Source: Hyphomicrobiales bacterium (GTDB lineage Bacteria > Pseudomonadota > Alphaproteobacteria > Rhizobiales > Xanthobacteraceae). Taken from it: a stretch of 64,000 nucleotides of DNA. Below the pieces are notes generated by a model that was not told the DNA's origin, searched no databases, and worked only from the letters and a program-made list of their open reading frames with translations. This document shows positions 31,476 through 38,705 of this stretch, one piece after another. The DNA lies in the NCBI GenBank assembly GCA_013911975.1, contig JACESF010000011.1, positions 18,441 through 82,440 on the forward strand. The letters run 5' to 3'. Positions within the stretch are counted from its first letter, which is position 1. Every line of letters begins with the position of its first letter. The position numbers and the translations under genes were made by a program.

Positions 31476-32522
31476 TCAGGCGGCCGTTTCGAGGGCCAGA
31501 AGGTCGCGCTCCACCGCCTCGCGGTCGAAGCCCTTGAGGCCGATCACCACCAGCGCGCCGCGCCGGGCCTCGCCCGCGCCCCAGGGCCGGTCGAACTGGT
31601 GCGCGACGCGCGTGCCCACCCCCTGCACCAGCAGGCGCAGCGGCTTGCCCGCCACGCTGGCGAAGCCCTTCACCCGCAGCACGCCGGGCTGGGCCGCCGC
31701 GCGCTCCACGCGGGCGGTCAGCGCGGCCGGGTCGGTGATCTCGGGCACCGGTACGACGAAGCTGTCGAAATCGTCGTGGTCGTGGTCCAGTTCGTCGTCG
31801 TGATGGGTCTTGCGGCCCTCGATCTCGTCCTCCGTGCCCACGCCGAGGCCCAGCAGCACGGCGGGGTCCACCTTGCCCCCGGCCGCACGCACCACGGACA
31901 CCGCGCGCGGCAGTGCCTGCGCGATGCGGGCGGCGGCGATCTCGGCACCGGCGGCGTCCAGAAGGTCGGCCTTGGTCATGATGACGAGGTCGGCGCAGGC
32001 GATCTGGTCCTCGAACACCTCCTCCACCGGGTCGTCATGGTCCAGGGTCTCGTCCGCGGCGCGCTGGGCGGCGAGGGCGTCCATGTCGTCCGCCACCCGG
32101 CCCTCGGCCAGGGCCGGGCCGTCCACCACGGTCACCACGCCGTCCACGGTCACGCGGCTCTTGATGGCGGGCCAGTGGAACGCCTGGACCAGGGGCTTGG
32201 GCAGAGCGAGGCCGGAGGTCTCGATGAGGATGTGGTCGATGCCCGGGCGGGACAGGATGGTGTCGAGCGCGGGGACGAAATCGTCCGCCACGGTGCAGCA
32301 CAGGCAGCCGTTGGACAGTTCGACGATGTTCTCCTCCGGGCAGCTCTCGATGCCGCAGCCCTTCAGGATCTCGCCGTCGATGCCCACGTCGCCGAACTCG
32401 TTCACGATCACCGCGAGCTTCCGGCCGCCGGCATTCTCCAGCACATGGCGGATGAGGGTGGTTTTTCCGGCGCCCAGGAAGCCGGTGACGATGGTGCAGG
32501 GAACACGGGCGAGGCGGGTCAT
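31476..32522 (-). CDS. cobW: CobW-family GTPase (cobalt/metal metallochaperone)
   Basis: CobW proteins are GTPases thought to deliver cobalt to the chelatase. It has 348 residues with P-loop VTGFLGAGKTTLIRHVL, the metal motif GCLCCTV (CxCC), switch residues IETSGLALPKPL and the NKxD-like MTKADLL. A His/Asp-rich loop (THHDDELDHDHDDFDSF) before the C-terminal domain is a likely metal-binding region. It overlaps the DUF1636 gene (ATGA) and is followed closely by cobN. Confidence 0.95.
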   Translation of the reverse strand: MTRLARVPCTIVTGFLGAGKTTLIRHVLENAGGRKLAVIVNEFGDVGIDGEILKGCGIESCPEENIVELSNGCLCCTVADDFVPALDTILSRPGIDHILIETSGLALPKPLVQAFHWPAIKSRVTVDGVVTVVDGPALAEGRVADDMDALAAQRAADETLDHDDPVEEVFEDQIACADLVIMTKADLLDAAGAEIAAARIAQALPRAVSVVRAAGGKVDPAVLLGLGVGTEDEIEGRKTHHDDELDHDHDDFDSFVVPVPEITDPAALTARVERAAAQPGVLRVKGFASVAGKPLRLLVQGVGTRVAHQFDRPWGAGEARRGALVVIGLKGFDREAVERDLLALETAA

Positions 32523-32947
32523 GACAGGTCCTCGGAGAAGGAGAGGGGAGGCACGCGGGCGATCATGCCGCGCTTGAGGGAATCGGGCCGGCCGCGCCAG
32601 GGCATGAGCCCGTCCGGCGCGGCGGCGAACAGGGCGGCGCCGGCCATCAGGTCGGGCGCGCTCGTGGGAGGAAGGTCGCCGAACACATAGGTCCAGCCGT
32701 CCGTCCGCGTCATGGCGGCGGAGAGGCCGCGCTTGCAATTGGCGAGGCAGCGCACGGGACGCACCGTCACGTCCGCCATGCGGGGGGCGGCGAGCACCGC
32801 CTGCGCCAGTCCCTCGCCGTCCGGTGCAACGGACGGGTCCGCGCCGGGCGTGCGGCAGGTGCGGCAGACGAACAGGGTGACGGGCGCGCCGGTCTGCCCG
32901 CCGGGGGGCGGGTCCTCGATGGCGGATGCGGAGGCGGAAGACGCCAC
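32519..32947 (-). CDS. DUF1636 protein, thioredoxin-like ferredoxin type
   Basis: This is the first gene after the cobalamin riboswitch. The DUF1636 core begins VTLFVCRTCRTPG and contains RCLANCKRGLSAAM. The CxxC and CxxxC pairs resemble a 2Fe-2S or metal site. It frequently accompanies cobW/cobN in alphaproteobacteria, so a role in cobalt or electron handling is likely but unproven. The GTG at 32947 (142 aa) is the proposed start; a GTG at 33010 in the same frame is possible but close to the riboswitch end. The stop overlaps the cobW start. Confidence 0.8.
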   Translation of the reverse strand: MASSASASAIEDPPPGGQTGAPVTLFVCRTCRTPGADPSVAPDGEGLAQAVLAAPRMADVTVRPVRCLANCKRGLSAAMTRTDGWTYVFGDLPPTSAPDLMAGAALFAAAPDGLMPWRGRPDSLKRGMIARVPPLSFSEDLS

Positions 32948-33036
32948 GAACGCTCTTTCACGGGTGCCGCCGCGCGGAGAGGCCCGCGCTTGTCCGCCAT
33001 GCCAGGGCACCCCGCCCGGCGCGCGGTTGAGGCGAA

Positions 33037-33227
33037 GGCAGGTCTCCTGGCTCGCGGGTCGCCGTCTCGCACCGCCTTCCCGGGGCCGCGCGGGCGCGGC
33101 GTCCAGTGGCGTTCCGGTCGAGACTCACCGCCGACAGTTGCGGGGGCAGCTGCGGAATTGGCGCGCCCATATGAAGGCGTGCCGCACCGCATTCCCTTTT
33201 CATCCCCCGGTCCAGCCGGGGGAAACC
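33037..33227 (-). ncRNA. Cobalamin riboswitch
   Basis: Read on the minus strand, the conserved elements appear in order: a P2-type hairpin CCCCCGG-CTGGA-CCGGGGG, AAAAGGGAA, GCGGTGCG, CTGCCCCCGCAACTGT, GCCACTGG, GGGAAGGCGG and the B12 box GAGCCAGGAGACCTGCC. It precedes DUF1636-cobW-cobN-cobG-cobH-cobI-cobJ, so adenosylcobalamin (or another cobalamin) is expected to repress the operon, probably at translation or by termination in the roughly 90-nt region before the first start. Confidence 0.95.
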
Positions 33228-33274
33228 TTCTCTCCCCGCCACTAAAGGAGCGCGCCGGGGCGAAGTCAATCACC

Positions 33275-33310
33275 GGAAAAGCAAACGCCCCCGCATGGCT
33301 GCGGGGGCGT
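33275..33310 (-). terminator. Rho-independent terminator of rne
   Basis: The 11-bp stem ACGCCCCCGCA-TGGC-TGCGGGGGCGT (33285-33310) is followed on the minus strand by TTGCTTTTCC. It lies 45 bp after the rne stop. Confidence 0.88.
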
Positions 33311-33354
33311 GAGAGTGCTGGATCGATCCACGGCGCGTGCGCCGGGTCGGAAGG

Positions 33355-36300
33355 TCAGCCGCCGAACAGCTTGCGCTGCCACCAGCCGGAACGCGGCTTC
33401 TGGGCCGGCTCCGAACCCGCCGGCTCCGAACCGGCCGTGTCCGAACCGGCCGTCTTGGCGGTCGTCGCGGGCGCGGCGGCGACCTCGGAGGGAGCCTCCG
33501 CCGATTCCGGGGCGGCCTCGGGCATGTCGGCATCCGCCACAGGGACGGAGGCGGTTTCCTCGCCGCTGGCGGCGGCCGGAGAGGCCGCGACCGGCGCGCT
33601 CACCGTGGGAGCCTTCTCGCGCACCGTGGAGCGGCGGCGGGAGGGCTTTGCGGTGGCAGCGGGCGCCTCTTCCACCGCTTCGGCGACCGGCGCCGGGGCG
33701 GGTTCGGCCGTCACGACGGGCTCCGCGGCCACGACCGGCTCGGACGGAGCGTCCGCGACGGGAGCAGGCGCCTCGGCTTCGATGGCGGGCGCCGACGGCA
33801 CCTCGCCCTCGTGCGCGTCGCTGGCCGTCTCGGCGGCGACATGGTCCCCGCCTTCGGCCGTCACGGCGTCCGACGCATCGGCGGAGGCATCGGCGTTCTC
33901 GCCCTCATCCCCTTCGCCCTCGCCTTCACGGCGGTTGCGGCGGCCACCGCGCCGTCCGCGACGGCGGCGGCGGCGCTCGCCGTCCCCGTTGCGGGCCTCG
34001 GCGCGCTCGTCATCCTCGGCGTCCTCGCCTTCACCCTCGGCGTCGCTCTCGCCCTCGGCGGCAGCGTCGTCGTCACCCTCGGCTTCGCCTTCGCCCCGGG
34101 CCTCGCGCGGCTCGCCGTCGCGCTCGCCATTGCGGCGGCGGCGGCGGCGGCGCTTGCGGCGTCCGCCATCGGCCTCGCCCCGGTCGGCGCGCTCCTCGGT
34201 CTCCTCCGCCTCGGCGGTCTCCTCGACCGTGTCCTCTTCCTCCTCGAACTCCTCGTCCGGCAGGATGGAATCGGGCTGGATCACCTTGGAGGGACGCGGC
34301 GCGGCGGGCGCGGGCGCGGCCAGCTCGCCCTTCTCGATGATGAAGGGCTGGTGTCCGGTCACGCGATCATCCGCGCTGACCACGAGGGTCACGGAGAAGC
34401 GCTCCTCCAGCTCGCGCAGATGGGCGCGCTTGTGGTTCAGCACATAGAGCGCCACTTCGCTGCGGGTGCGAGCCACCAGATTGTGGGTGGTGGAGCGCAC
34501 GAGCTGCTCCTCCAGCGCCCGCAGGAGCTGGAGCGCCACGGAGGACGCCGAGCGCACGTGCCCGGTGCCGCCGCAGGTGGGGCACACCTCGATGGAGCTT
34601 TCCAGCACGCCGGTGCGGATGCGCTGGCGGGACATCTCCATGAGGCCGAAATGGGAGATGCGGCCCACCTGGATGCGCGCGCGGTCGTTCTTCAGGCAAT
34701 CCTTGAGCTTGCGCTCAACCGAGCGGTTGTTGCGCTTCTCCTCCATGTCGATGAAGTCGATGACGATCAGGCCCGCGAGATCGCGCAGGCGGAGCTGCCG
34801 GGCGATCTCCTCGGAGGCTTCCATGTTCGTCTTGAGCGCGGTGTCCTCGATGTGGTGCTCGCGCGTGGCGCGGCCGGAATTCACGTCGATGGAAACCAGG
34901 GCCTCGGTGGGATTGATGACGATGTAGCCGCCGCTCTTGAGCTGGACGACGGGCGAGAACATGGCGTCGAGCTGGGCTTCGACCCCGTACTTCGCGAAGA
35001 TGGGCTGGGTGTCGCGATAGGAGATGACGTTCTTGGCATGGCTCGGCATGAGCATGCGCATGAAGTCCCGCGCCTCGCGGAAGCCTTCCTCGCCGGCGAC
35101 ATGGATGTCGTCGATGTCCTTGTTGTACAGGTCGCGGATGGCGCGCTTGATGAGCGAGCCTTCTTCATAGACGAGGCTCGGCGCGGAGGAGCCCAGCGTC
35201 AGCTCGCGCACCGTTTCCCACAGGCGCAGCAGATATTCGAAGTCGCGCTTGATCTCGATCTTGGTGCGGTTCGCCCCGGCGGTGCGCAGGATGATGCCCA
35301 TCCCTTCGGGCACCTCCAGGTCCTGCACCACTTCCTTCAGGCGCTTGCGGTCCACCGCGTTGGTGATCTTGCGGGAGATGCCGCCGCCGCGCGCGGTGTT
35401 GGGCATGAGGACCGAATAGCGGCCCGCCAGGGAGAGATAGGTGGTGAGCGCGGCGCCCTTGTTGCCGCGCTCTTCCTTCACCACCTGCACCAGCATCACC
35501 TGGCGGCGGCGGATCACTTCCTGAATCTTATAGGTGCGGGCGCGGCGCTGCGGCGCGCGGACCGGCACTTCCTCGAGCGCGTCGGCGGAGCCCATCTGCT
35601 CCACCTCTTCGTCCTCGTGCTCGTCTTCGTCATCCTCGTCGTCCGCCTCGTCGGCGTGCGCCTCGGCCGAGGTCTCGTCGGACGCGCCTTCGGTGGACGC
35701 GGCCTCGGCCACGTACGCGCCGGCGGGCGCCTCATCGGTCTCGGGCGCGCGCGCCTCGGCGACGGGCGCCGGTTCCTGCACCGGGGCGTCCTCGACGATG
35801 TCCTGGGCCTGGGCTTCGGCCTGGGCCTCCACCTGGACTTCGGCCGCGACCTGTTCCTCGTCCCGGGCCTGCTCCTGCGGGGCGGGGAGGGCGTCGGCGA
35901 CCTCGCTCGGGGCGTCCGCGAAGAGTTCCTCGGCGATGTGGGGCGCGTCCGCGTCAGCGGGCGACGCGTGATCGTCGTCCTCGTCCTCGTCGTCATCGCC
36001 GCCGGAGATCTGACCATCCTCGATGGTCTCGATCACGTCCTCGTCGTCCACTTCCTCCACATTGCCGGAAGCGTCGCCGTCCTCGTCCTCTTCCACCGTG
36101 CCGGTCACGGTCTCATCGCGGCGCGAGCGACGCGGGCGGGAGCGGCGGCGCTCGCGGCGCTCGTCCTCTTCATCCGCCTGGCGGGCCGCGCGCTGTTCCT
36201 CCTCCAGGAGGGCGAGGCGGTCGGCGACCGGGATCTGGTAATAGTCGGGGTGGATTTCGCTGAAGGCGAGGAAGCCGTGGCGGTTGCCGCCATACTCCAC

Positions 36301-36474
36301 GAACGCGGCCTGGAGCGAGGGCTCCACGCGCGTCACCTTCGCGAGATAGATGTTGCCCCGCAACTGCTTGCGGGACGCGGCCTCATAGTCGAATTCTTCG
36401 ACGCGGCTGCCGCGCACGACCACCACCCGGGTCTCCTCCGGGTGGGTGGCATCGATAAGCATCTTGTTTGCCAT
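33355..36474 (-). CDS. rne: Ribonuclease E
   Basis: RNase E is the endoribonuclease for mRNA decay and rRNA/tRNA processing, and the scaffold of the degradosome. It has 1039 residues from the ATG at 36474 (MANKMLIDATHPEETRVVV). The S1 domain is interrupted by an Asp/Glu-rich and Arg-rich insertion of about 220 residues (about 90-310), as in other alphaproteobacterial RNase E. The catalytic aspartates sit in VSIDVNSGRAT and IVIDFIDMEE; the Zn-link is CPTCGGTGHVRS. The C-terminal third is low-complexity (Arg-rich RRKRRRRRRR, then Ala/Glu/Val/Pro-rich), as expected for a degradosome scaffold. Confidence 0.96.
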   Translation of the reverse strand: MANKMLIDATHPEETRVVVVRGSRVEEFDYEAASRKQLRGNIYLAKVTRVEPSLQAAFVEYGGNRHGFLAFSEIHPDYYQIPVADRLALLEEEQRAARQADEEDERRERRRSRPRRSRRDETVTGTVEEDEDGDASGNVEEVDDEDVIETIEDGQISGGDDDEDEDDDHASPADADAPHIAEELFADAPSEVADALPAPQEQARDEEQVAAEVQVEAQAEAQAQDIVEDAPVQEPAPVAEARAPETDEAPAGAYVAEAASTEGASDETSAEAHADEADDEDDEDEHEDEEVEQMGSADALEEVPVRAPQRRARTYKIQEVIRRRQVMLVQVVKEERGNKGAALTTYLSLAGRYSVLMPNTARGGGISRKITNAVDRKRLKEVVQDLEVPEGMGIILRTAGANRTKIEIKRDFEYLLRLWETVRELTLGSSAPSLVYEEGSLIKRAIRDLYNKDIDDIHVAGEEGFREARDFMRMLMPSHAKNVISYRDTQPIFAKYGVEAQLDAMFSPVVQLKSGGYIVINPTEALVSIDVNSGRATREHHIEDTALKTNMEASEEIARQLRLRDLAGLIVIDFIDMEEKRNNRSVERKLKDCLKNDRARIQVGRISHFGLMEMSRQRIRTGVLESSIEVCPTCGGTGHVRSASSVALQLLRALEEQLVRSTTHNLVARTRSEVALYVLNHKRAHLRELEERFSVTLVVSADDRVTGHQPFIIEKGELAAPAPAAPRPSKVIQPDSILPDEEFEEEEDTVEETAEAEETEERADRGEADGGRRKRRRRRRRNGERDGEPREARGEGEAEGDDDAAAEGESDAEGEGEDAEDDERAEARNGDGERRRRRRGRRGGRRNRREGEGEGDEGENADASADASDAVTAEGGDHVAAETASDAHEGEVPSAPAIEAEAPAPVADAPSEPVVAAEPVVTAEPAPAPVAEAVEEAPAATAKPSRRRSTVREKAPTVSAPVAASPAAASGEETASVPVADADMPEAAPESAEAPSEVAAAPATTAKTAGSDTAGSEPAGSEPAQKPRSGWWQRKLFGG

Positions 36475-37170
36475 GGAAATCTCTCTGGGCGGCGCCGGGC
36501 TCGAAGCCCCGCGACGGCTGGCGCGGCAACGCACGCGAACCGCCGATGCGCCGAGAATGGAATAGGGAGGGAAGTGGAGGACGCGGGCGCGACGGCAACG
36601 TCTCGGCGCTCTGGGCGCCGGGGCACGCGGTGGCACGCTGGGCGCGCCTGTCGTGCGTGAGAACGTTCATGCCTTCGGCTACTCGTCCCTCAGCGAACTT
36701 TGGACCGGACGAAGATGACCGGCCCGGCATACGGAGGCTCGATCCCCCTTCGGATCGGGCTTTTCGGCCAAGCGGGAAGTCGTGGCGTTTCCGATAGAGC
36801 GCGGGGGAGCCGCGCTCGCCGCGGGAGCCTCTCCAAAGGGTCGAGGCCGCGGGGACGACGCCCGCCCGCGCCGGAGGCCGGGGCGGCGGACATCGGGAAA
36901 GCCACGAAACCGGGAGCCGAACAGCCAATTCCGGAACGCGAACCGTATGCCGGACTTTCTTAGCCGCCCGCCTCCTGCTTTGGCAAGGTTCATGCCTCTT
37001 TCGTCGGCAACAATCTGCGCGGCGGCCTGTTGCGCAGGGGGCACAGCGGGCCGGGGAAAGGCCGTTGCGGCGTGAACCAACGGTTAACGCTGCCCCCCCT
37101 ATCCGGTACACAGGCGCTGCGGACACAGCGTAGCGTGAGACGGCGGACCTGGTCGAAGGAATGGAGGCCG
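36475..37170. other. 696-bp region between divergent rne and amiC
   Basis: No credible coding sequence is visible. Short open frames here overlap on both strands and lack known features. On the rne side the length is compatible with a long 5' leader, which in other bacteria mediates rne autoregulation. A small stem (CGATCC/GGATCG, 36740-36757) followed by GGGCTTTT is seen on the plus strand. Near amiC there is TGAA-N7-TTAAC (37073-37088), one base from a CtrA site. Confidence 0.6.
37073..37088 (+). promoter_or_regulatory. Possible CtrA box upstream of amiC
   Basis: TGAA-N7-TTAAC matches the consensus TTAA-N7-TTAAC with one mismatch. It lies about 85 bp before the amiC start. CtrA control of division hydrolases is plausible in this group, and the window also encodes ChpT. 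The site is short, so chance occurrence is possible. Confidence 0.35.
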
Positions 37171-38508
37171 ATGGCGGTGCGCGCAGTTCCAGCCGAGGCT
37201 GAAGCACGTTCCGGGAGCGCGGCGCGCATGCTCGGCGCGGCGTTCCGTCGCGGCGCCGCCTCTGCCTGCGCGCTTCTCCTGGCCGCGTCCCTGCTTCCCG
37301 CGCCGCTGCGGGCCGAGACCGCGCCGGCGGCGAAGGCCGGCGGCGGGCTTCCCGCCCAGGCGCTTGATGCGCGGCTCGCGGGCGACGACCAGCGCACGCG
37401 CATGATCATCGACCTGAGCCGTCCCGTGGAATTCCGGGCGTTCACCCTCGCCAGCCCCTACCGCGTCATTCTCGATCTGCCTGACGTGGTCTTCGCCCTA
37501 CCGCAGGCGGCCGCCACGGGCCGTCGCGGCCTCGTCGCCGCGTACCGCTACGGCGCGTTCGCGCCGGGCAAGGGGCGCATGGTGCTCGATCTCGCCGAGC
37601 CCGTGACCATCGACAAGGCCTTCGTGCTGGAGGCATCGGAGGGCCAGCCCGCGCGCCTCGTCCTCGATCTCGTGAAGACCGACGCGGCGAGCTTCGCATC
37701 CTCCGTCGCCACCGCCGCCGAGGCACGCGGCGCGCCCGAGCCCGTGCCCCACGCCCATGGAAGCGTGCCCGACACGGACCCCCGGCCCATGATCGTGGTG
37801 GATCCGGGCCATGGCGGAATCGATTCCGGCACCACCGGCGCCAGCGCCTATTCCGAGAAGAACATCGTGCTGGACGTGGCCCTGGCCCTGAAGGCGCGGC
37901 TGGAGACCGGCGGGCGGTACCGGGTGGTGCTCACCCGCTCCGCCGACGTGTTCGTTCCCCTGGGCGAGCGGGTGCGCATCGCCCGCGCGAACCGGGCGGC
38001 CCTGTTCATCTCCATCCATGCCGACGCGCTCGCGCGCGACGACGGGCAGGCACGGGGCGCCAGCGTCTATACCCTCTCCGACACCGCCTCCGATTCCGAG
38101 GCGGCGCGGCTCGCGGAAAGCGAGAACCGGGCCGACCTCATCGCGGGGATCGACCTCTCGGAGGAGAGCGACGAGGTGGCGGGCATCCTGTTCGACCTCG
38201 CCCAGCGGGAGACCAAGAATTTCTCCGCGACCTTCGCCCGCACCCTGGTGGGGGCCATGAAGGCGGCGGGCAAGGTTCACAAGTCCGCGCTCAAGTCCGC
38301 CGGATTCAAGGTGCTGAAAGCCCATGACGTGCCCTCCGTCCTGGTGGAGATCGGCTACATGTCGAGCCGCGAGGACCTGAAGCTGATGACCTCCGAAGCG
38401 TGGCGGGACAAGCTCGCCCAGGCCATGGGCGAGGCGGTGGACGGCTTCTTTTCCACCCGCACGGCCGGCATCACCGGCTCGGTGCCGGACCCGTCGCCCG
38501 GCCGCTGA
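37171..38508 (+). CDS. amiC: N-acetylmuramoyl-L-alanine amidase (AMIN + Amidase_3)
   Basis: This periplasmic amidase cleaves septal peptidoglycan during daughter-cell separation. It has 445 residues from the ATG at 37171 (GGAGG upstream). The signal region is near residues 25-50. The AMIN targeting domain is at about 60-170 (RTRMIIDLSRPVEFRAFTL, YRVILDLPDV). The catalytic Amidase_3 domain starts at IVVDPGHGGIDSGTTG with Zn ligands in DPGHGG, SEKNIVLDV (Glu) and FISIHADAL (His), and catalytic Glu in VLVEIGYMSS. PBP1A follows 197 bp downstream. Confidence 0.94.
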   Translation: MAVRAVPAEAEARSGSAARMLGAAFRRGAASACALLLAASLLPAPLRAETAPAAKAGGGLPAQALDARLAGDDQRTRMIIDLSRPVEFRAFTLASPYRVILDLPDVVFALPQAAATGRRGLVAAYRYGAFAPGKGRMVLDLAEPVTIDKAFVLEASEGQPARLVLDLVKTDAASFASSVATAAEARGAPEPVPHAHGSVPDTDPRPMIVVDPGHGGIDSGTTGASAYSEKNIVLDVALALKARLETGGRYRVVLTRSADVFVPLGERVRIARANRAALFISIHADALARDDGQARGASVYTLSDTASDSEAARLAESENRADLIAGIDLSEESDEVAGILFDLAQRETKNFSATFARTLVGAMKAAGKVHKSALKSAGFKVLKAHDVPSVLVEIGYMSSREDLKLMTSEAWRDKLAQAMGEAVDGFFSTRTAGITGSVPDPSPGR

Positions 38509-38705
38509 CCGCGCGTTTCGCCTGTGGGGACATGCCGCAACGGAGCGGCTTGGCCGTGAAGCGGCCATTTTTCGCCAACATAGCGGGACCAGAAGGCGCC
38601 TTTTGCGTTATGTAGGCGCCGGACACCGTCGGCGGACGCCGGACGGACATGCGGGACGGGTTGCGGCGGGTTCCCAGGCGGGGCCCGGGCGGGAGGAGCC
38701 GGCGA

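Noticed and set aside
33500..36200. Repeated GCC/CTC triplets that could suggest a CRISPR or tandem-repeat array
   Set aside because: They encode low-complexity Ala/Glu/Asp/Arg stretches of RNase E; there are no regular spacers.
33337..36660. 1107-codon plus-strand open frame opposite rne
   Set aside because: It is a shadow of the acidic and arginine repeats of RNase E; no family features are visible.
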